From contig ML986578.1 in the NCBI GenBank assembly GCA_010094045.1, forward strand, positions 124,001-188,000: 64,000 nt of DNA, written 5' to 3'. Below are positions 43,598 to 54,985 of this stretch, in pieces. The number at the start of each line of letters is the position of its first letter. Positions within the stretch are counted from its first letter, which is position 1. Position numbers and translations under genes: made by a program. The notes under the pieces were generated by a model, which saw nothing but the letters and a program-made list of their open reading frames with translations, did not search any database and was not told the DNA's origin. Source of the stretch: Lojkania enalia. Lineage: Eukaryota; Ascomycota; Dothideomycetes; Pleosporales.

Positions 43598-46307
43598 TAT
43601 TACGTTATTAAGGAATACTACGACGAAAGAATGAGCGTATGGCCAAACGGCCTGTAGTGATCGTGGATGAGAGTGGTCTCAAACGAAAGGACGCAAGTAA
43701 AAAACTTGCTATTAGGGTACAAGACTCGAAAGAGTGACTGGAGTGAAGACAGTAGAGAAAGAAAGCAGAAGGGCTAGGGGGCCCCAAGCATTTCTAGTAT
43801 TTCAGGCAGCCGTAGCACCAGCATGGGAATTGGGGCTGCCCCATGCAACTTTCTTTAGCATGAAGCCATTATGCAGGTACTCGGCAGAGGCTACCGGGTC
43901 AGCTTCGTGAAAAGCCTATTTCATGACAAGTTGAAATGGAAATAGGAAACAGGTCGGAGCCATTTAGTGTGATTGGCCGTCTACCTGACATCTGGATCTT
44001 ACAGCGTCAAGGCTGCAAGGGCACGGAGGCCACGCGAGAGCGGGCGTCGACTAGGGTTGAAGGCGTTGTGTCCGGCAGACGGCAACTCTTGAGCGTCAAA
44101 CCGTTCTCCGACTGGTGGTTGAACGAAGTGGACCCATCGATAAGATCAAATTTCGCTTACAGCTAGAACGAGGAGCAATAGGAGTCCAAATTTGGAACTG
44201 ATTCTGTTCCTGTTAGGGCTGAGTCCGGGTAACCGGTCAGCGTTCCCCGCTTCCAATCTTTTGTGGACGTCGACATAGGTCCACGATGTAACGTCGTATG
44301 AACAGTCTCTGCAATCTCAAGAGCGAGGATTATGTTGTTGGCTTTCAGAGGACAATCTACCGGCGCATAACAACCAGCGCGTCCGCTGTGATGTCGCGTG
44401 CGAGGCTCCTAAAGAGGAATGAGAGTGCGAAGTCTGGCGCGCCGGAGAGCATCATAGTGGCTGGCTGTTGGACCCATCGTAAATTTGTGACAGGAGACAC
44501 ACGGCTTTGTGTTCCGTCCGACCAAGCATATCTATACGAAAGGAATGACACAGGTCGAAGTGGGATAGCGTAGAACGCGGCGTGCCGCCCTGACAAGCGC
44601 TATTGAACTTGGCAGGGGCATCATTTGGCCTTAACCCAAAGCGTCTCCAGCCCAATTCTTTACACGTGACACGCCGTGTCCATGATGGCGCTAATAAATA
44701 TGACCTGACTGCCCCCGCGCTCTTGAACAACTGTGCAGTCAAGACGCCAGGACAAGTGCTTTGTTTCCACTTGATTCTAGTGTTGTTGTGATGTTAACCG
44801 GAGCGTCCAGTGTGACACGTTTAACAAGTGGCAGCCAGAAGTAATTTCCTCCAGCGCAAGCACCCCAATGGTCTCGAATACTGTATACGCTATGTGGGTC
44901 TACACTTTGGCAGCAAGAGGCGGAGTACGGAGTGCAATCTGCGAACTGATCGTCGTCCTCGGTATATATAGCTTTGCTGAATATCAAGTGTCGCGATTGA
45001 TCAGTCAGCATCGACCGATGAAATAGCAGCAGACAATAATGACCTTGATACGCCCAAGGGTGCGCACTTGCGGCCGCTTTTCCAACAGCCCAACGTTCGC
45101 GAAGCGTTGCGCTTCGACTCATCACTGGGGATGGGCGGCTTACGCTGGGCATCGCTAGGCGGAGACAATAAAAAGCATGTGAATAATAGGCACCGCCTTA
45201 GGGGCCGGCTCGCATCTTATCCAAGGTTTGAGGCCCTCCTTTACCTAAGCTAGTGTGCCAGGCATGTTGGCCGCGATAGCCCACGAGAGGTGCAATTATC
45301 TGGTCCGCACGACGCACCGCTGCTAGGCCCTCAACGACAACGCGGGGCGTACATGTGTACTGAAGTAGCACTACCAATGCGAGGAGAGCTGGATTCGGCC
45401 ATCGAGGTGACGTGCAGTTGCATATCAGTTAAGTAGTGGGGAGGCTCAATCTGCCCTGGTCGGAGATCTATCTCAGGGAGACGTGGATTGGCAATCGATA
45501 TGCCGTGTTGAGGGAGGATGCGACGTGCCGTGTTGAGCTTGAGTGCGAACCTTAATCCATCATCATCAGCCGCAATTGTTCCTCTGCGACTCCTACCATT
45601 CTTATTACTACTGCGAGCGTCGGTCCTCTTTGTCGAAAGCGACGAACGTGATGGGCAGGGGTGGCAGCGCCGGAGCAACAATGGCGGAGCCCTGCAGAAA
45701 GGGTCTCGGCGATCGTCGCTGGCCTATACTTATACGTGTGGTATGGTGCTTCGCGTGGCTCTCCGCCGCGGCTGCTGGATGTGACCGCCTGTAGCCAAAT
45801 GCATGGCAGCACACCATCTGATCCCATCCTTATATCAGGGTCCAGTGAGCAGTTGCAGCGGTTATCTGCTCCCAAGACGCCGAGTCCCCCCCTGTAGCCT
45901 CTCTTCCTAGCATTGTCAGCTCATACCGGAAGTCTGACATCATCGCGCATCACGGGACTATGCGGTGTGCCCTTTGCCTGGCTCCAAAGCATCCGTCAAA
46001 GAGATAGCGGCCTTCAGCACTCGAGATGGCGCCCACTCGAGCAGTCACCTGCTTCTCTCTCTCACTTGGTGACTCGCCCATCGCTGCAGCAGACGGGGAC
46101 CCTGGCCGCTAGTTAGCTGCGCCGTGTCACTTGTTCAAAGCGCGCCGTGGCAACGGCGGTCCTGGAATTCAGGATTCTCAATAGGTGTCTGGACGGCCTC
46201 TGAACACTTGTCCTGCCCACCCTATATCTACTCGACATCCTTTTCCTCTCTTCCTTCTTTCCTGCAGAACGACTTTGAACTAGCTACTGCGAGCTTCCGA
46301 GCTCGCC
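43598..46307. other. Intergenic region upstream of chitinase and MFS genes
   Basis: This 2.7 kb region lies between divergent genes. Several G+C-rich open frames (for example 45552-45875) lack domains. The last 120 bp before the MFS start are C/T-rich (ctcgacatccttttcctctc), as expected of a fungal leader. Nothing else is recognised. Confidence 0.45.
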
Positions 46308-48994
46308 ATGTTTTCGAAATCCAAGGCTCAGAAGAACACTGACAACGACGGCACAGCCTCGAATGATGGCTCGTCGACTGAGAAGCGGACGCCTCCACAA
46401 AAATGGCATCTAGGTATCCTTGGGGATCGTTTTACCGACGAAGTGCCAGGTAAATGCTTCTTAATCCACTCTCCGCTCTTCCGCGCGGTGCTCATTTAGC
46501 AATGAATAGGGTCCGTTATTTTGCTTTCAGATGTTCATAAACGCAACGAGCCCCTCGGCCTGCAACACACTCACGCTCGTACGTCAGCGTCCTCACTCCC
46601 GTCTCCGTTTCCCACTCCACCACTAAGCCCCGGGAGGAGCTCCCGTCGTTCGTCTCGTTCCCGGATCTCATCTTGGTCGCGGCCACCAGAGAAGAAGAGG
46701 AGTAAAGATGGTAAATTCATATTGGATCCGCAGCCGGATGACTCTGCCAATGATCCTCTGAACTGGCCTAAGCTCCGTCGAGATGCAGCGTTACTTTCGC
46801 TGGGCTTCTATTGTATGGTGGGAGGTGGTATGACTCCATTGCTTGCTGCAGGTTTCAACGATGTAGCAGAGACGTACGATGTCACCGTCCCTCAAGTTGC
46901 TCTGACTACTGGGCTATATAGTAAGTTTTATTATATCAGTCTATGTTGATATGGACATGTACTGATCTTTGCATAGTGCTTGGCCTGGGCTTGGGAAGCG
47001 TCATTGCCTCTCCGACCGCCATCTTGTTTGGAAAGAGACCTGTATACTTGGTGTCTATCATCATTTTCCTTCTCTCGTCAGTCTGGTGCGCACTTTCTCC
47101 AAATTGTAAGTGGCCTCTCTTGTCAACCCAAGCAACGGATTGTGTTTCTCTTACATCTTGGCTCAATTCTGGACTTGGTTAGTCCCCATTTCTGCCAGAA
47201 TGCTTTGAACGGAATCCGAGAGCTAGTATAGGACATTTTGACTCTTGTCAATACCCGTTGTGGGAAGCATACTAAATATATTGCAGACGCATCTCTTGTC
47301 GTTGCTCGAATCGTACAGGGAGTGGCCGTGTCCCCAGTGGAGTGTCTACCTTCGGCGACGGTTGCGGAGATTTTCTTTCTCCATGAGAGGGCATATCGAT
47401 TGGGCATCTATACTCTTTTGCTTCTTGGTGGCAAAAATCTCGTCCCGCTCGTCAGTGCTGCCGTAATTCAATCGCTCAGTTGGCGATGGGTGTTTTGGTA
47501 AGTCATCTATTTCTAAGCTACCTAAGGACGAATGGGCCCCGAGCAGCAACAGGTCCTCACGTACCTCGCCGAGCCAGCCGCCTACCGATATGATATTGTG
47601 GGCACCGCTTTAGCACCTACTGGAATCTAGATATGTGCGATCTGAATTAACATAATTGACTGACCACTTCAGGATCGTTGCCATTATCGTGGGCTTCTGC
47701 TTTTTCCTGATCTTTTTCTTTGTTCCTGAAACCTTCTGGAATAGGACCCCTCATAGAGGCAGGAATCATCATCGACGCCGAAGTCAAAGCCCCGGGAGAA
47801 GACACCACCATCTCCACATGCCATCTCTACATGCAAAAAAGCCAGGCCAAGGATTAAACCAAGGAGATACTACTCCGTTGACTCCAGGTTCTCCTCTGGA
47901 ATCAAACGCGGCGCCGACGCCACGCCGCCCTCAGAAGGTCGCTCGAGTGGATTTCGCCGTTGAACCTGAGCACCCGCTATCAAGCGCTCGCCCCTCCGAG
48001 GATTCTCCTGCGGGTCTGGCTGATCGTCAAGACTATTTCAATCTAGGCGGCATTGCAGACTATAGTCTTGATCAAAACACACGAGACCCAGAGAAATTGA
48101 CTCCAGGATCACCACATGAGCAAGCTAGTAGCATTGACCCTACATCTGATTACACAGACTTCTACCGCTCAGCTCCGCCTAAGTCCTATCTGCAATCATT
48201 GAAACCTTGGAACGGCCGTTTGGTAAAGGACAAATGGATTCGTGTCATGTTCCGACCGTTCATCCTTTTTGCTTATCCTGCTGTGCTCTGGTCGAGCATG
48301 GTTTATGCTTTGGCTGTCGGATGGCTTATTGTTCTCTCCGAGTCGGTGGCTCATATCTATCGAAATCGAGAATCGTATAATTTCACGGCGCTTCAGGTCG
48401 GACTTGTCTACATATCGCCCTTCGTTGGAGGCGTGTTAGGAACTGCGGTGGCAGGGAAAGTCTCTGACATTATCGTCCGATTCATGGCTCGCAAAAACGA
48501 CGGCATTTACGAGCCAGAATTTAGACTGGTGATGGCAATACCTATCGCCGTGAGCACGACTATCGGTCTCATGGGTTTCGGGTGGAGCGCTGAAGAAAAG
48601 GATGCTTGGATCGTACCAACTGTATTTTTTGGTGTCATCAGTTTCGGATGCTCCCTTGCTTCAACTACCTCTGTCACATTCGTTGTAGACTCATACAGAG
48701 TGTACGCGGGAGAGGCGCTTGTTACTCTCAATTTCTGTAAAAGTAAGTGCACTTCCAACCAAATTCGTACAACTGGAAGAGCGCAACAAGGCTAACGTTG
48801 GGGTAGATATCCTTCATGGCTTCATCTTCTCGTTGTTCTTCGCACACTGGCTCGAGTCCAGCGGTCCAAAGGACGTGTTCTTGGCCGTGGGTGGAATTCA
48901 ATTGGGCTGCATGCTACTTTCGATTCCGATGTATATTTATGGCAAGAGAGCGCGCATGTGGACCGTCAGGAAGAACTTGATGGAGAAATTCTGA
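46308..48994 (+). CDS. Major facilitator superfamily transporter (DHA1/Hol1-like)
   Basis: Six exons, 46308-46449, 46531-46920, 46977-47105, 47287-47497, 47673-48742 and 48807-48994, give 709 residues. The N-terminal 100 residues are a hydrophilic Ser/Arg-rich tail ending in NDPLNWPKLRRDAALLSLGF, the entry into the first membrane helix of fungal drug:H+ antiporter type carriers. Motifs include GSVIASPTAILFGKRPVYLV (motif A region), ARIVQGVAVSPVECLPSATV and WRWVFW. A large cytosolic loop of about 140 residues lies between helices 6 and 7, rich in His, Arg and Ser. The last exon gives ILHGFIFSLFFAHWLE and LGCMLLSIPMYIYGKRARMW. The substrate is unknown. The third and fourth introns (181 and 175 bp) are unusually long for this window. 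A Zn2Cys6 regulator follows 1 kb downstream on the same strand. Confidence 0.88.
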
Positions 48995-50031
48995 GCGCGA
49001 TACGGGCTTGTTGTCGGCGAACTTGTGGATATAACGAGTATGATACCTCCTGACGACTTATGACATTCAGGGAATCCTGAGCATTTCCGGTGTTCTTGGC
49101 GCTACGGGTCTCGTAAATGCTAGAGGATAGCATGATTGGGCGCTGGTCATGCTATAGAGGTAGGGCACACGGCGATCCGGGCAGTGAGAACTACTCACAG
49201 TAAGATAACAATATGATGAACATTTTCATCCTGCAGAATATATGCTGCTGCATCTCATCCTGATTCCACCTGATTCCACCTGATTCAAACCAAGGCGATC
49301 AAGTTCCAACCACCGACTGCCCCTGTGGGAGACGAATGCTCGTTACCAGAGCCTGCAGAACCCCCATTGGTGGTGCGAGCAGCCGGCGATTTAGCGTAGC
49401 TGCTTATCGTATCTGCGGAGAGGCCCACCCGATTAGATATATCTTCCAGGCCGTGGCACCACAAGGCCACTCAGCCTCATTAAGTCGTGGAGACCACTGA
49501 TATGGGAGGGCGACGTTGGAAGACGCTTGCCGGATCGGGGCAACAGTTCCGCGCAGCCAAGAGACAGCGGATGTTGCAACTCGAACATAAAAACGGCGGC
49601 CGGATCCTGCTCAGATGGATGAAGGGAACCAACCGAGACGGAGACTGTGCTGGCATATCGGGTCCTCGGTCTCTGCTGCGACGCTGGTGGGCGAGCAACT
49701 GGGGGAGTGAATGCAGGGAGCACGGGGCACGCAGACTGGCCGGAGGGAGGCAGCCAATCAGCGCGGTGGCATTCGCAACCCCGGAAGGTGGACGCGTGCA
49801 GCCCTCCGAAGCTCGGATCTGGGCCAACTCTTACCTCGCAGCCCAGCCAGAGCGCAGACGCCGCTATCAGTGCGATAATGGCCTTGCTCAGGTGGAACGG
49901 CTGCTATCGGCTCCATGGCGCCCATTTAGACATGCCAGCTCCACCTCCGCATACCACACCCCCTCAACTAGAGCTCGAGCTGGCATCGTCATTTCGACCG
50001 TCTTCCACCACCGCATAATTCACTGATAGGA
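48995..50031. other. Intergenic region between MFS and Zn2Cys6 genes
   Basis: A G+C-rich 1 kb stretch. The open frame at 49487-50026 (plus) overlaps the expected promoter and leader of the regulator and has no domain. Just after the MFS gene a direct repeat of 'tgattccacc' occurs at about 49260-49280. Confidence 0.45.
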
Positions 50032-52163
50032 ATGCCTCCATTGGCCCAGGAAGCCGCTTCTACAAACGACAAGAGAAAGAAGACCAAGTCGCGAAACGGC
50101 TGTGGGCGATGCAAGCTCAAACGGGTAATGCTCGACATCCCACTGCTGATATGTACCTCTACCCCGCTAACTGTGGCAAACAGCTGAAATGTGACGAGAC
50201 TCTGCCTGGCTGTCTCCAGTGCAAGAAGAGAAATGTGCCTTGTCCGGGCTATGAGAAAACGTTGAAGTGGTCGACCAAGTATGAAGTGTTCCAGCCAATC
50301 CAATTCGGCGCTTCAGCTCAACCACTGGCGTTGAATGTTGCTCCCACTCCCTCTGTCGTGCACGAAGTTGTCCTTCCACCAGATGTCGTGAGTGGATTTG
50401 AGGCACTGGCTGCTGTTTTGCCCATTGGAAACAAGAAGCCAGATTCCCCGAAGCGGGATGCCATCGGCCGGTGTTCGCCAGAGGCTGCAGTTGACGAGCA
50501 ACGACTAGTGAATCGAGATAGATCATTGGAGCAGACCAAGTCTGCAGAGGAACCCCGATCATCTAGTATTGATTCCTTGGACGATTTTATTGACCCTGCA
50601 TTGTTGCAAGATAGCTTGTCGGACATGGACATAGGGAACTTGGATCCTTCCTTCGAATCTCTAGACGGTTTCGACCATCTAAACACCACAGTACTAGATG
50701 GCCTTGAACTCGACGTCGAAGAGGTTCAGCGCCCCGACGATCTTGTATCCTCCGCTTCTGCCGAACTAGGTAGTCCTAGGCTATCTCGGTCTCTCCTCCT
50801 AGATTATTATCGCTTACCCAGTCCTTCTACTCCACTCGACGATATTGAGTCTATCCTCATCCAACATTACTTCAAGGACGTATGCGTCCTATTTTCCTCT
50901 TTCGACTCTCTTCTAAACCCTTTCAGGACGACTATTGGGCGCCTGGTGCACGATTCGTCATCCATCTACTATGCCATCCAATCCATGGCTGCTGCCCACT
51001 TGGCAAACACGTTTCCGAACATGACTGCTGTTGGAATCGAAATGCACTGCAAAGCGTGTGATAGTCTACAAACTGAGCTGCCACTTGTTCAGAATGGACA
51101 ATTGAATGGTGGAAGGACCTTTTTGAGTATCATCTTACTTGGCTTATCAACCTGCTGGCATGAGAGCGGCGCTCTTGGTGAGGAGTTCCTTACCACCGCA
51201 AGGAGTATGATCCTTCCAAAACTACTCAGTACCTCAGAAGATGAAGAACTGCAGCGCCAAAATCAGTTCTTCGAAGAATCCCTCATCTACTGGGAGATGC
51301 TCATGGGATTCGTGACTGAGGATGCCATGACCTTCTCATCAGGATCCGGATTACGAACCAGGGTTTCTAAGAAACCTACATCTGCGGCTAGGAGGCCGGA
51401 TGGAAAGATCGTACCGCACCCATGGACTGGAATCGCGCCCACTGTGCAGATTCTCTTCGCCGAAGTGGGCAGACTCATCCGTCGAGAAAGGATGCTACAT
51501 CTCTCCGGTAACGTAGATCCGAGACGGAGGCAAGAGAACCTTTTGAATGCAGCGACTCTAGAGGAGGATCTCCTCGCGGCAGAGTACCCCATGGCAGACG
51601 AATTAGCTGATCCAGGAGATGAAAGAACGTCAAAGCACGACTTTGTCGTGATGGCGGAAGCATATCGTTGCACGGGCCTGCTAGAATTGTATCGTGTTTT
51701 CCCATCTCTTCTTCGTAAACGTCTCGGAACGGACAAATTTACCTGGACCGATAACGTAGAGTTCGAATTCCCAACTCCTCGGTTCGAGACCGCATATGAA
51801 GGTACGGACACAAAGCTTTGGCTTGATTCACTCGCCATGCATATTCTGGGCGCTCTTGAGACGCTGCCCTCATCTTCTGGGACATGCTGTCTCCAGCCAA
51901 TCTTGCTCGTAGCTGCGGCGTCTGAGCTCAAATTTGTTTCGTCCGTTGATTATTTTGATATATTTGCCAACGATGCCAAAGTCATGCACGCTCGGGATTT
52001 TGCCGACAAACGCCTGCATGAATATGCATTGCGGTTGCCAGCGAAGCCTGTGCGGAGAGCAATCGAGCTAGTGAAAGAGGTGTGGCGGAGGCTGGATGAT
52101 GGAGAGAGCGTTTTTTGGATCGATGTCATGATAGAGAAGGGATGGCACACGCTCATGGGATGA
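50032..52163 (+). CDS. Zn2Cys6 transcription factor with Fungal_trans_2-type domain
   Basis: Two exons, 50032-50124 and 50184-52163, give 690 residues. The first exon encodes MPPLAQEAASTNDKRKKTKS and the start of the zinc cluster; the second completes it. Together they read CGRCKLKR then LKCDETLPGCLQCKKRNVPC (residues about 24-50), a binuclear zinc cluster split by the intron. An acidic, Ser-rich linker holds many Asp-Leu pairs. From about residue 230 the middle and C-terminal part (LLLDYYRLPSPSTPLDDIES, YAIQSMAAAHLANTFP, ILLGLSTCWHESGALG) matches the helical Fungal_trans_2 (DUF3468) domain. It is a nuclear DNA-binding regulator. Its position beside an MFS transporter suggests that gene as a target, which is an inference. 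Confidence 0.9.
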
Positions 52164-52906
52164 ATATGTCACTGGAACTGCTTCCGTCACTATTTAGACT
52201 TTGCGTATTTTTGCCTCGTCCCCACGTCCCCACAACATCGCCTACCACTACTTGCGCTTTTCGTGATCATGTTCTAGAGCCTCGTCACGATCACGTTGTG
52301 GCGCCTCGCTCATCGCCCGAATCGCAAACGAACCCACGAATTCGATGATTTCTTTCGATTCTTTGGGTCCAAATTTACCCTTTTGTCCTTCATGTTCCGA
52401 ATTTGGCTGTAATCACTACGGCTTTAATATATGATTTTTCTTGACTTTCTGCTTAGATCTCGAAGGTGACGTTTGGATATGTAGTTCTGAGTCAAATACA
52501 GATACCTAAGTAACTCATCCAGTGCGAAACTTACTTCGGCACGGCATTTATCCAAGACGTGTTCCGATGTCAAAAAAACGCCTAAGATAAAATCCGATAG
52601 AGCACTATGTATAAGTATGAAACATGTGGAGTCACGGTCTCCCAATCGAGCCTGCTCAAATATCATCACGGATTAGAAATGATCCGCCCCGAAGGACATG
52701 ATCGAAGAAGTGTTTGCAGGATCCCGGCGGGTCTCCATGGTTGCCCTTTCTAAGAGCATCTATTTCGATATCCAAGGGAGCTGTAACGACTCCTCCATGT
52801 TTGGCAGTGCTTGATGCATTCGATGATCATGAGTGTATCTATAAGATCGCTAAAATGCTATAGAATAAACGCGTACAAAAGCAATTGAATGCATGCTGAT
52901 AATGCA
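52164..52906. other. Intergenic region between convergent genes
   Basis: No frame here has support. The sequence becomes AT-rich after 52330, consistent with 3' untranslated regions of the two convergent genes. Confidence 0.5.
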
Positions 52907-53679
52907 TCACAACACTGGCCTATTCATTTCGCCATCATCTTTGGCTTCGTAACCCACCCGAATGAGATAGGGGATATCCGATTGCGGCTTTTCACCGAAA
53001 CTGGATAATACGCCTGGCGCTGATTGTATGCGCAAACGTCTCTCCGCACCAGACAATCGGATGTATCGTCGGCGATGTCCTCGATGCTCAAACCTGTTGA
53101 TTGTTAGACATCATTAATAGGAGGGAAGGAAGAAACCCACCAATCCGTCAAGTGGGTAATGCCCTCTGCGATACAGGCCAATATTGTCAGCGCAACAATG
53201 ACCTGCAGCACGAGCAGAGTCATTTGGGAGTCATCGTATGCTGGATAGACTTCCGGCTCGGAATGGCAGATGATTCGCTCTCTGCGTTCTCCGGTCCGTC
53301 CTGTGGGAGCGCGGACAACCTTTTCGACACTGGATCCGAGTCCATTCGCAGCGAGCTTCATCATTACGCCCGTCGTCTGAGCCCGCATGTCGTCTTCTGT
53401 AGGCGTCGAGTTCGGTTGGTGCTCGACAAGTTGCTTCTTGATGTACGCCTGGTAAAGCTCCGGTTCCATGCGTCGCAAATTCTCCAGTTCACTGCCCAAC
53501 TTGCTACAGACGTCGAGCCGTCCGGATGTCTCGAGCGCCGGCGGATGCAAAGACGATGCTGCGATCGCATCGGCAATGTTGCATCGGCACAGTGTTCTCG
53601 CTGGTGCCGCTGTAACGGGAGCCGAAATTGAGGATGGCAGCGACAGAATGAGCAGCGGCGATATTCTCATCGTTGTCAT
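52907..53679 (-). CDS. Single-pass membrane protein of unknown function
   Basis: Two exons on the minus strand, 53679-53141 and 53093-52907, give 241 residues. The 47 bp intron (GTGGGT..CAG with CTAAC branch) keeps frame and adds a 60-residue tail beyond the first frame's own stop. The N-terminus looks like a signal peptide (ISPLLILSLPSSISAPVTA). About 110 hydrophilic residues follow, including RTLCRCNIADAIAASSLHPP. A clear membrane helix is near residue 155 (MTLLVLQVIVALTILACIAE). The predicted cytosolic tail is basic (FEHRGHRRRYIRLSGAERR). No domain is recognised. A type I topology is inferred from the signal peptide and single helix. Confidence 0.65.
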
Positions 53680-54985
53680 TTGGACAGGTGTATGGAGAGG
53701 GGAGGAAGTTGAGTCTGCCGGTAAAGTCTCAATATATTACTTCCATTCTGCAGTGTGCATGGTGGTTGGTCTGGATCTGCTGGGCATTGACCAGGGTCTC
53801 ATGCTTACCGGGAACGCGTAAAGTAACCACCCAAGTTGACTACTATTCCAAGGAATAGTGTACCGGATTTGGGTTTCAGGTTTCTGGGAGACGAATAGGG
53901 AGTGATGGAATGACTGCTTCAGCAGCTGTTTGCCCGGGAAGAAGTTAGAAGGCCGCGACAATACCAACAATCAACATTGGGACACGGACGACCTCAAAGC
54001 CCGCCCGTCCATCGTTCAGCGAACAGAAGAGCAGCAGTCGTGGTGACGTTGGTGTAAGCCAGCATTGGACACTGCCCGTTTCGAAGCGGAGTGGTGGAGC
54101 AGCTGATTTGTGTAGTGGAGCCTAGCCCCTGATTGGTGCAACGGTCTCCAGCGCATCATTGGCGCACTGTTATGCTCAGCAATATCAGGGACCGCACGTT
54201 TCTCAGCCCCAGATATGGGCGATCACTAGTGATGTCGCACACGAAGATGTGTTTCTCGGGCCGCACTGTACCGCGATGCTTCCGTGTTCTTGTTGAGGCC
54301 GGACTGGTCTGATTTAAGCCCTAAGTTTGGCAATGATACTTTTCCTCGCGAGATATTCGTTTGAAAGGTTGCCGAGAGAACTATATCAAGCGTTCAATGA
54401 CATGCGCTTCAATTCAGGCAAGGAGTGCACGCTCATACGTGCCCAAAACCATTCGTATGAAAAAGAACTAGCGGCATATAGAACATGACGGCACAGTATT
54501 ACAGAAGTCCGCTTGGTGTCATCTGCCTCAGGTAGTGTGCGCTTTCAAACACAACTTTCAAACACAAGGGCAAAAATGAGTGTGTTCCACGTAGTTCAAC
54601 CTCACACACAGGTGCGATGAGGGATAAGCTTCTGGTTATCCATGCTTGGCCGATGCTTAGTACCGTCCCGCAGTGCCCAAACCCATTCTATGGAACTTCC
54701 TATAAAATAGGTTCTATCCATAACGTATACCTATTACCAAGGACAAGCTATAGTACGTAGATCGGAAGGACGTTTGAATAATGCTCCCCACGTCAAAATG
54801 TCCTTGTCATAACGTTCTGGATAGGAATACCGAGGTTGATAAGCAAATGTCACGTTTCAAGGTCCGTGCACCAGATAGTTGCTATGCCAACCACACCCGT
54901 AAATAACCTACAAGGCCGTCGCCTCGTCGCCTCCACAACAACCACAACCACACCAACTACCAACCCGACCATCGCGCCCACCAAA
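53680..54985. other. Intergenic region before the BRCT gene
   Basis: This stretch contains the divergent promoters of the membrane-protein and BRCT genes. From 54920 to 54985 the plus strand is a CA/AC-rich leader (acaaccacaaccacaccaac). No other feature is seen. Confidence 0.45.

Noticed and set aside
49487..50026. 179-codon plus-strand ORF upstream of the Zn2Cys6 gene
   Set aside because: It overlaps the expected promoter and leader of the regulator, uses a different frame, and contains no domain.
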